From the NCBI GenBank assembly GCA_036571765.1, contig BROE01000022.1, forward strand, positions 18,650,382 to 18,714,381: DNA of 64,000 nt, in the 5' to 3' direction. Every line of letters starts with the position of its first letter. Within the stretch, counting starts at the first letter, position 1. The translations under genes and the position numbers were made by a program. The stretch is from Plecoglossus altivelis (taxonomy: Eukaryota; Chordata; Actinopteri; Osmeriformes; Plecoglossidae). Of the stretch, positions 12,201 through 22,912 are shown piece by piece. Below the pieces are notes generated by a model. The model was not told where the DNA came from, searched no databases, and worked only from the letters and a program-made list of their open reading frames with translations.

Positions 12201-15200
12201 GGTTGAGCTTCTCAAAGTACTCTACCCCCAGCGGCAGGCCCTGCAGGGTGGAGAAGTGGGTGTCCACCGCCTCATTCAGCAGGTTGCTCACCTCCTCCTG
12301 GGGGCGACGTCTCTTCACCGCCAGCACGGCACGCAGGTACAACAGCTCCTGAGAGAGAGAGAGACATAGAGAGAGANNNNNNNNNNNNNNNGGACAAACA
12401 GACAGACTGTAGGATAAGAACAGAGAGACAGCCTGCATGCCAAGGGCTCCTTCATCAGTATTCAGTTCAAACACACCAGTAGGCAACACAGGGTCTCCAT
12501 GGTGACAGTAGAACCTGTAATAGTAAAGACCTACAGAACCAGCTGTCACCCTGACCAGATCCCTACCAGGACCCTAACCTGAACAAACCCTGCCAGAAAA
12601 TCCTAGTGACCATGGTGACAAGCCAGACAGCATACATCAACCTACTGGGCGTCTTCAGTTGACAGAATAGAGGATGTGAAAACACCAAACAGGATGTACC
12701 AGGGAGAAAAAAAGACCCTGTTTAAACGAGTCTCACCCCTGATTTTCCAATCGACTGCTGGATCTCTGTAAGGAACTCCAACTGCTGCTCTGCATCTTCC
12801 AAACGTCCCTCAGTCAGCTGACAGCGAATCATTCCTGCCAATGAAAATGAGCCGTAAGAAACAGTCAAACTCCGCCTCTCACACTGCCTGTATGGATAGC
12901 AGAAGGCCTCACCAGTCAAGGCTGCCACGCTGCTTTCGTCCAGGGTCATGGCTGTCTTGTACCACTTCATGGCCTCCTGGACTCTGCCCTGCAGGACCAG
13001 CTGGTAGCCTAGCTCAGTGGCCAGCTCAGCATCACCTGGTGCCTGAGAGAAAGCTCTCTCCACCAGGCTGTGGCTCTGCTCAATCACCTTCTCGTTCCTG
13101 CCACACTAAAGTCACAAGACCAACAGAGGAATGATGTCATCTTTCAGCGTCCAAAACAATGTCTTTGTTGTGGGGGGGGTTGATGGTACCTGGGACCTCA
13201 TGATCTGCTGTGAGATACTAAACCACTGAGCTGTACTATCCTCATTCATTACAACTGTCTTTCAGAATCCTAGTATTTGCCTGGACCTTACGGCCAGGGA
13301 TATTAGGAATGATGACATCAGTGCCAAATGGGGCGAGCTGGGGTCATACCACTCGTGTGAAGGCCAGAGACATCCTGTAGGACAGCTCAGGGTTGTTGGG
13401 TTCCTGAACGTCCAGGGTGCTGACCAGGTTTGCCAGCTGCGTCACTGACTGGACAAACAGGAAAAAGTCATTTAGCCACATAAGGGATCTGTCACCACAC
13501 ACATGTAACAAATAATGACACCTGTCATCCACCTGTCAGGGTGAGGGTGTTCCGTGATAGGGTGAGGGGATTCTGTGGTAGAGTGAGGGTGTTCCGTGAT
13601 GGGGTGAGGGTGTTCTGTGGTAGGGTGAGGGTGTTCCGTGATAGGATGAGGGTGTTCCGTGGTAGGGTGAGGGTGTTCCGTGGTAGGGGGAGGGTGTTCT
13701 GTGATAAAGTGAACTATACCTCAGTGACAGCTCCATCTCTGCATAAGGAGAGCAGAGCCAGCATCCTCAGGGCTTCTAGATTAGTTTTGTCCATCTGTAA
13801 GAGTCTGGAAAGTGATACACAAGAGGTCATTCAACCAGCCGCACCTTCCTCTAAACCACACTGTCTTTAGAACAGCAGTCCACAGCCTAGTAGTCTGGGT
13901 ATTGTGATAGTGTTGCCCATGATAGCTTCACTGCATCCTGAGACAGGAGAGGAACTATAATCTAAGGTAGAGAACTGGCTACACAATGAGCCCAGCTAGA
14001 GAGAGAAGAAGAGCTTGGTGTGTGAGAGTGTTGCAGTGCCTGGGGACCCTGCAGGCCTGCTGGAGCACAGCTCCGTTCAGGCTCGGTGGAAGCCAGCTCC
14101 ACCTGAGTGATCCTCCACCCTGACGATCACATAACCTGGGGGAAATGCACCCTGGGAAACGTGTGTGGTTCTAGTGATCTGGGGCTCAAAAGGCTTTTCT
14201 ATGCTGCCTGGGTCTGGCCGAGCTCCAAAGGGGGAGAGCAGGCAGGAACAATGGCTTAGTCAGTATGCACTGGTTTGAGGCATCACGCTAGACTTTCATT
14301 TGCACTTGAATGCTGAGCTACTGAAGCTGACAGTGTCTTTCCATCCATGGCTGCCACTGACTGAACAAACCCAGTTTGGACTGGTGAGGTTGCAGAGAGC
14401 GACCCCATGACCTCTGGAGCCTGCATAACACATCAGCAGTAAAAGACTCCTCATAAAATCATGTATACGACTCCAGACACAAATACTCCTCACATTCTGA
14501 GCTAATAAGGCCATTGTAAAATGCTAAATTACATGATACACTCCCCAGAAATATGTTGGATTTCCTCGTAAACGTATTTTTATAAGGATTTTTTTTTCTT
14601 TTCGATAAACATATTTTTATTAAACGTATCAAGAACAATATCATAGTTTAAATAGAACAATATCAGAGTTAATTGTTCTTTGTGAGGGGATTGTAGCTGG
14701 TGTACCTGTGGGCTGCGTCCACAGTCTGCTCCCAGTCCTGCAGACTCAATAACAGCTTCATTTTCTTGATGAAGGCAGGGAGGAATCCAGGGAAACTAAC
14801 AATCACCTGGTTGATGATCTCCAAAGCCCCCGAATAGTTCTGTCGATACTCGGAATACTGCGCCTGAAACAGACAGGAGGATATCAGGTCTGATGTGGTC
14901 TGCCGTGGTCTGCCAGAGCAACAGGCAGACAGCAAGATATCAGGTCTAACGTGGTCTATTGTGGTCTGGCAGAGCAACAGACAGACTGGAAGATGTCAGG
15001 TCTGACGTGGTCTGCCAGAGCAACAGACAGACTGGAATATATCAGGTCTGATGTGGTCTGGCAGAGCAACAGACAGACAGGAAGATGTCAGGTCTGATGT
15101 GGTCTGGCAGAGCAACACAGACAGGAAGATGTCAGGTCTAACGTGGTCTAGCAGAGCAACAGGCAGACAGGAAGATGTCAGGTCTGAAGTGGTCCGGCAG

Positions 15201-17252
15201 AGCAACAGACTGGAAGATATCAGGTCTGGCGTGGTCTGCCAGAGCAACAGGCAGACAGAACCGACAATTTTGTGAACAGAGTCGACCGGTTAGTGATTAC
15301 AATGATCAAATCGGTGAAAAGCTATTCCTTATGGAGCAGTAAGGAGATCCTGCTTGTTTGCATCACAGAATGGGTCCTGTCTTCACCGCAAGGGTGTGTG
15401 TCGCATTAAATCCTGCGTCTGTATGGATTAGCCATGTGTCGCACAAAAGCTAAACGCTTTGTGAAACATGAGAGACGACAGAGATCTTGACACAGTGGGC
15501 TTGGTCTGATATCTCACCTTTGTGTCAGAGGAACATTATTATCCTCTGTGATACAGCAGTGGCTTGTGTTATTATCCTCTGTGATACAGCAGTGGCTTGT
15601 GTGGCCCTCCTACCTTTCCCATCAGAGCAAACAAGTCCACTCTCTCTTTCAGGCCCTCGTCAAAGTATTTCCCAGCCTTCTTGGCGTACGCGTCCTTATT
15701 AGATGTCAAGTCCACCCATCCTTTCAGGATAATCCCCTGAACAGAAAACACGAGAACAGCACAAAGTTACAAAGGAACTTGGATCAAATCGTTTTCGGAT
15801 GAGGGGGGGTCGGGGGGGGGATTTGCAGACAATGTTGCCTGCAGTGAGACAGCTGCAGCACAGACACCTGCAGGCCTGACCTCTGCAGAGCCGTTGGAGA
15901 TCTTGATCATCCTCTCGGTGTACTCTCTGGCCTTGTCGTTGCGGCCCAGCAGCCACAGGAACATCCCAGCATAATAGAGGGCCTTAGGAGAAGCGCTCTT
16001 CCGATCCTCTTTCACCTTGGCATCCAGCTCTTGAATCACATCTCGATCTGCCATGACGTTACATGTCACAGTTTGTTCATTTGGCTACTGATGCTCATTG
16101 AAACATTCAAACAGTGGATGCAGAGACTACAGCAGAAGATCGATGACAGCATGTTAACAGAACGTTGGTGATTAGTGACATCGCTTGTAAAGAAAGATGT
16201 ACAAATACAGTCTGATTTGGGCTGGAGTCAAGGAATGGTGTGTAAACATATTGACCCAACCACATGTTCTTTTTACTTATAATTGTGAAGATGTTAGTCG
16301 TTATTGTGCAATAACGATGTGAAGATGGACTGAGACAAATGTGTGTTCACCTGGGTGTGGTCTTTTTTTCTCCGCGTAAACCAGAGCCATGAGTGTACAG
16401 AGGGACACGTCCCGCTTGTCCCTGATTCTCCCAAGTTCCTGGATGGCATCTTGGATCCGATCTGCGTTTAAAACATCCAGACAATGAATAACATCGGCCA
16501 GTAGAAGAGTACTGTTAACGAACTTTATCCAGCTTTCTTTAAAGCATAATATTTTAAGTACCTTGCATGAGGGTGCCATAGGCATGGAAAAAAGTGAAGA
16601 TTGGCTCATTGTTGAATTTTCTTTGAGCAGCAGCTGCCGTCTTTAGTACGTGGTTGAAGAACTTTTCGTGACAATAGTAGTTTATCAAAGCCTGAAAGGC
16701 AAACGTAACATTACGTTATTAAAATGTCTAGTTTGGACATCATTACGAGGTATGAAATAAAAGGATAAAATGAGCAGAATCATAACGACATGATTAAATG
16801 ACAGATGGCTAATCATATCGTCCTCGTATGAATCACTGCGTTGATCAGACTTTGATGGATAGATTACATAGCTTTCCGTCGAGTGCATATCAAACTGATC
16901 AGACAAATGTCTAAAAACCGAAATCTTAACGCTAAATCATCAATTGTTTCCTTCGTGATTGCTGCTATATATCAAATGTTGTTTTTAGAAGAAGAATCGG
17001 AGGATTGCCTAGGCTTTTGACTGTGTAGCCGAACACAGACGAAGTCTACATTTAACATTTCGGCGCATATGCTTATATAATCTCAGCAATCAAACTAAAA
17101 ACTTAGCAGTCAGATGCTTTAATGTGTATGATCGTTTATGAGTCTAATAGTTCTCTGGTTTGGTCATGTCTACTGTCGCATGGTAGAGCTCAACTACTAG
17201 TAGACCACTAGCTACTTACCAGTGTTAGCTCTTCGTCCTCCATTCCTGCCAT
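3220..17252 (-). CDS. ttc21b: ttc21b, tetratricopeptide repeat protein 21B (IFT139), complete, 29 coding exons
   Basis: Encodes a 1319-residue TPR solenoid, subunit of the IFT-A complex that drives retrograde transport in cilia; human TTC21B is about the same length and its loss causes ciliopathy. Coding exons in transcript order: 17252-17220, 16691-16562, 16461-16351, 16047-15881, 15736-15614, 14863-14706, 13804-13720, 13448-13350, 13105-12913, 12834-12737, 12348-12148, 11978-11849, 11730-11573, 11221-11000, 10705-10467, 10048-9976, 9668-9558, 9446-9308, 9025-8919, 8775-8587, 6929-6819, 6486-6405, 6256-6106, 6010-5849, 5725-5530, 4455-4231, 4027-3907, 3765-3698, 3297-3220. They sum to 3960 bases with no stop, and all junction phases agree. 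Hallmarks: ALINYYCHEKFF near the start, ELGYQLVLQGRVQEAMKWYK, AKEKMADIYLHHRKEK, NDGLRHFNKARKDNDWGQN, and the C-terminus HPNYPRIRKDILDKARSAL. Start: ATG at 17252 (MAGMEDEEL) with a second in-frame ATG at 17243; the inner one may be used. One 15-N gap lies in an intron. Confidence 0.98.
3322..3640. repeat. minisatellite in last intron of ttc21b
   Basis: About 16 copies of a 19-20 base unit (CACCACAACATGACAAGAT and variants), with interspersed longer copies carrying CACTATGATCA. Ends close to the acceptor of the final ttc21b exon. Confidence 0.9.
4505..5212 (+). mobile_element. degraded LINE (L2-like) 3' fragment
   Basis: Lies in the ttc21b intron between 5530 and 4455, antisense to the gene. 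The plus strand reads WWNHPPT, then LSTFKNTVKMHLF before a stop near 4860. This resembles the conserved C-terminal WNSLP...SLSSFKSxLKTHLF block of fish L2-type reverse transcriptases. The 3' end near 5183-5210 (GGTAAAGGGGTCTGCTAAGT) matches the familiar fish LINE/SINE tail 'GGATAAAAGCGTCTGCTAAATG'. Frames are broken, so it is an old copy. Family name from memory. Confidence 0.6.
6531..6785. repeat. minisatellite in ttc21b intron 21
   Basis: About a dozen 20-22 base units of GGTAGCTAGAGGCACCCTGG with a later GGTAACTAGGGGCACCATGG variant, between coding exons 21 and 22. It starts about 30 bases past the exon 21 donor. Confidence 0.9.
6942..8146. repeat. long minisatellite in ttc21b intron 20, anchored at the exon 21 acceptor
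   Basis: About 1.2 kb of units built on CCTGCCACAGACAGAGCATC (15-23 bases, including a shorter CCACAGAGAGCATCCCCTG form). On the transcript strand each unit contains TCTGTCTGTGGCAGG, identical to the genuine acceptor of exon 21. Because units have few stops, long spurious open frames (up to 454 codons) run through on both strands. These are not genes. Confidence 0.95.
9070..9303. repeat. telomere-like degenerate repeat next to ttc21b exon 18
   Basis: Irregular array of GGTCATGTTTAGGGTCAGGG-type units containing many TTAGGG words, directly downstream (in the transcript) of the exon 18 donor at 9307. Confidence 0.85.
11381..11565. repeat. GT-rich microsatellite in ttc21b intron 13
   Basis: Imperfect (GT)n with GC interruptions followed by a G run, ending at the donor of the exon at 11730-11573. 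A smaller GT tract lies at 9505-9550. Confidence 0.9.
12377..12391. other. 15-base assembly gap (N)
   Basis: Fifteen Ns in a GA-rich tract in the intron just upstream of the ttc21b exon 12348-12148. No coding sequence appears to be lost: phases on both sides agree. Confidence 0.99.
13538..13705. repeat. minisatellite in ttc21b intron 7
   Basis: About eight copies of a 21-base unit, GATAGGGTGAGGGTGTTCCG with small variants, beginning about 15 bases downstream of the donor of the exon 13804-13720. Confidence 0.9.
14866..15255. repeat. minisatellite in ttc21b intron 5, anchored at the exon 6 acceptor
   Basis: About eight units of 40-46 bases with AACAGACAGACAGGAAGAT followed by GTCAGGTCTGATGTGGTCTG. 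It begins at the acceptor of the exon 14863-14706. On the transcript strand the unit resembles that exon's own polypyrimidine tract (CCTGTCTGTT). Confidence 0.9.
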
Positions 17253-17420
17253 GACGATGTTTGATAAACGATGCAGAAAAGATATATATTTGCCAAGAAA
17301 TACCTTCACCAGCTACACTATCAGGGATATGAAATAGATAAGACACAAGCAGAAATGTGTTACATTTTCGCCATCTTGCATCGATTAAGCGTCTCTTGGT
17401 TACTTAGTAACAAATCGCCG
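17253..17420 (-). promoter_or_regulatory. ttc21b: ttc21b 5' UTR and promoter with RFX X-box-like palindrome
   Basis: The motif GTTACTTAGTAAC at 17399-17411 is a perfect inverted repeat. It fits two RFX half-sites (GTHNYY / RRNAAC) with a one-base spacer, about 150 bases upstream of the start codon. RFX factors control many ciliary genes, which suits an IFT-A subunit. No TATA box was found at a fixed distance. The match is seen; the function is inferred. Confidence 0.5.
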
Positions 17421-19509
17421 CCATGTTCATTTTTCAGCGTCTGAAAACTTTATTGACAAACAACCACTAGATGGCAGCAACATACCGCACAAGAGTCCAA
17501 CTGAAGCATGGATAGGGTACATACATACGATCTCGTATCAGCTTAAAACTATCAAGAATGCGTCCAAATTATTACAAGTTCGAACACTTATAGTATGAAC
17601 GTATAATACACGCGTCAACATTTAATATACGTTTTGAAGATAAGAAAATGGACCAATGAACAACTTGTGAGTGTGTGTCTGAGGTTTTATTTTAGGAGTG
17701 CAAATATATTGTAATTTGCGGTCATTTGTAATAATAGCTCTATTTGTCATAGCAACGTTAGGCTCCTTGCACACAGCTGTTCAAACGTGTCAATTGACTT
17801 CTCATAGACCGCAATTTGTATTTGGAGCTAACACTTTATACCCTGGGGACAACGTTTTTTCTCACATTCGATCGATCACAGGCAACAAAAGGTCTCCACG
17901 GACTTCAATACAAAGTCTATCATGGCCACAATTTGGGCATGTATTTGATGCCAAATGACCCGTTTCGTAGTAATTTGAAAATGTATCGACGTGTGTCTGT
18001 CTACCTGATTAGGCATTGGATTCAGCTGTGAGGATTGAATGGCGACCAGCCCACTGTAACCGGCTCTCAGCCCGGGAGATGTCATTGGAACCGTTCGGCC
18101 CCTTTATTGACGTGTGGTTGCGTTTTATTTGAATGCATTTCCCTCGTCAAAACCCCCGATGTGGTAGCAGGCAGAATAGGATCCTGCCAACTACATTGCA
18201 GCCTGTTGCATGGGTTGACCAAACACATTCATACACATTCACATACTCAAGGAGAAAGTAAAAATGGGTGTATTTACATTTGGTTGGTGTAATTATTTAG
18301 ACCACAACATGGCGACATGCAGTTAGGACAATCTTTTGAATTGGGGGAAATCGTTCAGACTAATGGCCTGGTGTGCCTATAGATCAAACTCACAAGGGTT
18401 CAACGCTAATGGTCAAAGCAACCTGAGAATGTCCATGTTTTTACACGTGATCATTTAGTTACAAAGATGAAGGTATGGCCATTCCAAACTTCCCTCTTCA
18501 TATAAAAATAAAAGAAATCATAATCCAATCTGTCATTTCGACCAGATCCACAAGCCCTCGTCCACTTCTGGAAGTTTTCCCTGCCATGTTCAATGGAAAC
18601 ATATTTCCATTCAGTCACTGTTAATTGGTGGCTCAATGTTACACAACACAAACAATTGATTGTGATATAGTAACCCATGATGTCTAGAGTGCAGGGCCAG
18701 CTCTGGTCCCAGGACGGAGCCAGCCCATAGCCAGTGTGCGCCAGGACAACTGTCCCAAGGGAAACCTTTCCATGGCTTGTCAGATCCTATTTAGCACCAG
18801 CACTGTCACATAATCATTATCCTCTGTTTCACACTGCAGGGAGAGAGTCAATCAGGGTGATATCGAGCTCTGAGCGTGTGTGGCTGTGGCACTGTTGAAG
18901 CTGCTGTGTTACATACGCCCACTTTGGTGATTCCACCAGCATGTTGAATTGAATGGTATCATTTTTTGGGGGGGGGATGATGTCATCATCTCAGGTTTAC
19001 CCAGTCAGTATTGATCCGGTGAGATCGTTACAGTAACAGCCAAAGCAGCGAGCAAGATTCCCCTCACACTAAGTCGACCAAAGTTATTATCGATCACGAT
19101 ATCAAATCCATTGGTGATTTATAATGATGCAGAGTTGTTTTCAGGAAGTGTGACATGCTCTCAACAAGGGGCAATAAACAGTTTGCTGGTTATAAGAAAC
19201 ACATTTAAAACCCATTTGGACTCTTTGCAGTTGCCCATGGGAGATCCTACCGCAGCATAGTGATGCTTCAGTAGCACGCCTACTGTGGTTCTGCAGATCG
19301 TCACATCTGTCAGTGGCGGACGTCCAAATGTCCACCACTTCAAGCTCCTCCGGGGTAATCACTCAACACTTGACTCTAATGGCACCTTAACCTGCTCTTA
19401 GCTGTTGTGTTATCTCTGGACATTTCTGCCATGTTCTCTGGTTCTGATCCCAAATCTGTTTCTAGCATGTTGCACTTGTGATATGAAGTTGTTTTTTATA
19501 TGAAGTTTT

Positions 19510-19615
19510 TTATTTGAGGAATTTTGTAAAATGGTAGTTGGTTCAGAATAAATACATTATTTGTATGTATCTTTGAGTTGTAAAAAGACAGCTAAATGAA
19601 TAAAATGTAAATATC
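19510..19615 (+). mobile_element. possible LINE/SINE 3' tail
   Basis: GACAGCTAAATGAATAAAA at about 19588 followed by TGTAAAT resembles the common fish LINE tail GTCTGCTAAATGACTAAATG. No coding remnant was recognised upstream, so limits are uncertain. Confidence 0.35.
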
Positions 19616-20217
19616 AATGAAGGCCTCCATTGTCTCACAGAAGCCTGTATCTCGTACTGTTTAAAAAAGCGCTCTAGAAAATGATGGAAAAGCTCTAGCT
19701 TTCAATGGACTTTCTGTTTTGCCAAAAGTACGTTGTCATATTTCTGCTATCCTGACATGGTACATATGACAGAGCAGACTGAACTGGCTACGACCTGGAT
19801 CTAACGTCAGTGAGGCGGATGTGTGGTAAACATTCACCACATCGCATTTGATTCAATTATTTGGAATCAGACATTGCCTTATCACATTAGGAAATTCCAG
19901 CAAATCTGGGTGAGGTAACTGCACATGTATACAGTATATTTACACAGAAACGGTGTGTTTGTGTTCCGTGGAAAGAGGGGGGGAGGGGAGAGTAATATCC
20001 CAAGGCATTTCCTGTTTGTACCCGTGTCACGAGAGAGGAAGTATTACGAATGACGTCATTGTATTGACCTGTATCGGACGTTTCTTTCGTCCTTTTTCAC
20101 GTCCTTTTTCCTAGGCTAACGTCTACATCTTGACAGGGGGAAAAGATCCTGCTAAAGTTCAGGCACGGGCAGGTGCTCATGTCCCGAGACAGGACTGAGG
20201 TCTGGCTGAGTACTGCT

Positions 20218-20870
20218 GGAGGGGAGAGAGGAGGGGTAACTGCCCCAGTGATGCTGCTTCTGAGAGGCAGAGAGGCAGGGTAACTGCCCCAGTGATGCTG
20301 CTTCTGAGAGGCAGAGAGGCAGGGGGTAACTGCTACAGTGAAGCTGCTTCTGAGAGACAGAGAGGCAGGGTAACTGCTACAGTGAAGCTGCTTCTGAGAG
20401 GCAGAGGCAGGGTAACTGCTACAGTGAGGCTGATTCAGAGAGACAGAGAGGCAGGGTAACTGCTACAGTGAGGCTGCTTCTGAGAGGCAGAGAGGCAGGG
20501 TAACTGCTCTAGTGATGCTGCTTCTGAGAGGCAGAGAGGCAGGGTAACTGCTACAGTTATGCTGCTTCTGAGAGGCAGAGAGGCAGGGTAACTGCTACAG
20601 TGAGGCTGCTTCTGAGAGGTAGAGAGGCAGGGTAACTGCTCTAGTGATGCTGCTTCTGAGAGGCAGAGAGGCAGGGTAACTGCTCCAGTTAGGCTGCTTC
20701 TGAGAGGCAGACAGGCAGGGGGTAACTGCCCCAGTGAGGCTGCTTCTGAGAGGTAGAGAGGCAGGGTAACTGCTACAGTGAGGCTGCTTCTGAGAGACAG
20801 AGAGGCAGGGTAACTGCCCCAGTGAGGCTGCTTCTGAGAGGCAGAGAGGCAGGCATAACTGCCCCAGTGA
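20218..20870. repeat. 50-base minisatellite
   Basis: About 13 copies of a unit containing GGGTAACTGCTACAGTGAGG and CTGCTTCTGAGAGGCAGAGA. The minus-strand open frame of 150 codons across it is a by-product of the repeat. Confidence 0.92.
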
Positions 20871-22317
20871 GGTCTGAACAATGACAAGCCAGCTGATGAA
20901 GCGGACAGACTAATTACGTTGTCAGGTTGCTGGGCAACAGCAGAGACAAATGAGCAGCATCTGCCCTAATTTGAACGACTCTCCAAAAGCAAGATGCCCC
21001 CATCCTGGCAGTGCTTCATGGACCGCTCAGACTACATCCATCTGTTGTCTCTAAACAGACTTTAAACAGGCTTTAGAAATAGCTGACAGGACACTGCTGA
21101 TTCGTAGTGTGCAACTGCAACTAGGGACATGAACATGACTTGTAATAGAGGTCAGTAAGAGGCCATGGACTCCCAAGAAATCAACCACCTCTAACGGAAA
21201 ACATCTGTGAAGACAGAAGAAGTCGCACAGTTACCGCCTCAGCCTAACTCAGAGCCAGGAAAAACACTGCAAACAAACAAATGATCAGAATCCTATTAGC
21301 AGGGAGTGGAACAGGATGGCAGTCTCATCATTGCCCTCAATGACTTCAGTGGTAAAAACCGCTTCCGGTTTACTGGGCTCCTAATTGCGTAACCCAACGA
21401 AAGAAAAAAATCTGATGTTTGGACAATTATTAATAATTAATCATTCGTTCCGCCCACACTGGATGCTAATAGCTTCCACCAACAGGCACTGAACCGTCCA
21501 TTAGCCATGTTAGCTTGTCCTGACAAACAGCTGCGTATGTCTTGTAAATGTTTCAAACATCGCCATGGACAATATTTACCAAGACACTACAGATGCTCTG
21601 CTGAAATTCTCTCTCTGAAAACATTGTCTCAACATTAAAACCAACAATATTGGATATGTGTACATGTGTGTCAGGGTCTTTAGTAAAGAAATTCATATGA
21701 AACCTTCATGGTACATCCCAACTCCACGCTCACACCCAAGAACATGTTTTTTCATCAATAAAGCAATATCATATTATTGTAAAATATTCTTCAATCACGG
21801 TTGAGTGCTCATTAGAGTCGTGAAATGGACACTTCGGGATTGGAAACAGGATCCGATGCTGGCTGTGATTATGGGCAGGGCGCTAGAAGTGGAAGCTGGA
21901 AAAGATCATGTCTAATGCTTCTGCAATTATCTGTATGGTGTAGTCACTTGAGACGTGTTTTTTCTAGCTTCCATAAGTGCTGCCCAATAAGTGGTGAGAA
22001 AAAGCAGTTGTTTACAGTAAATAGCACACATGCTCATCACATGCTAGCAATGTAGCTTAGTTAAACCAGTGTGGACAAATAAAACAAAGCTTAGATATTT
22101 AGGGGATAAACCCTCCATTGAATGATTATGTATTACAGTCATAATAGCCTGGCCCTGAATACACTGACTCATGTGACTCACGTACCCAATGTAGCCAAGT
22201 ACCACACGGCTGATGCTAATTTGTGAATGTCACTAGCATGCTAGAAAGCGCCAGATTTATCCTGCCTCAAGGTTTTATGTGCTTTCGACTGTCCCATCCA
22301 AGCAGAGCAGAGAGACA

Positions 22318-22445
22318 GAGGGGGGGAGGGGACCTGGGGAGTGGACCTGGGGAGAGGACCTGGGGAGGGGACCTGGGGAGTGGACCTGGGGAGTGGACCT
22401 GGGGAGGGGACCTGGGGAGTGGACCTGGGGAGTGGACCAGGGGAG
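22318..22445. repeat. 12-base tandem repeat
   Basis: About ten copies of GGACCTGGGGAG with GTGGACCTGGGG variants. The unit is divisible by three, so four overlapping spurious open frames cover it. Confidence 0.9.
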
Positions 22446-22912
22446 AGGAACGTGGTTCTGAGAACTGACCAGTGACACAGAGGCTCCACAGACATCCAGC
22501 TACCAGCAGTCCTCCCAACACCTGCACCTGCTCCTGGCCAGGCCGCGTCATCACGTTCAGCCAGAATCAGACCAGTCTCAGCTGGTACTGAAGCAGACAG
22601 CATCTGTCCTGCAGTCTCTCTACACAAAGCAGCCCTCCAACATCACTTCCAACTAAAACTAAAGGGCATAATGCATTGCAAACTGAACGGCAATGCGTTT
22701 TCTTATACCATTATTTAAGTCTACTGATGAAAACAGAAAGTGAAAAGGCGTAAGAACAGAGAAAACAGTGCTGACAAGTCAGAAGGCAGGAGAATGTAGA
22801 CAGCACAGCTTCCTGTGTGGGAGGCCTCTTGTCTGTTGGAAATCATCGAAGGTCAGAATATGTACAAGGAATAAATGAGTATGTAGCAACCATACCTAAG
22901 GTACACGTAGTC

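Larger units (their letters stand above)
17421..22900. other. intergenic region between ttc21b and scn1la, left part
   Basis: No gene recognised on either strand. Short open frames at 17698-18292 (plus) and 18451-18678 (minus) show no conserved features. Contents seen: a LINE-type tail near 19530-19615, a 50-base minisatellite at 20218-20870 and a 12-base repeat at 22318-22445. Confidence 0.6.

Noticed and set aside
17698..18292. Three overlapping plus-strand frames of 71-86 codons upstream of ttc21b
   Set aside because: No similarity, no splice or start support; random frames in AT-rich DNA.
20435..20887. 150-codon minus frame of LPLCLSEAASLEQ-type repeats
   Set aside because: Produced by the 50-base minisatellite; no start context or splice structure.
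22223..22627. Overlapping Gly/Trp- and Pro-rich frames on both strands
   Set aside because: Caused by the GGACCTGGGGAG repeat.
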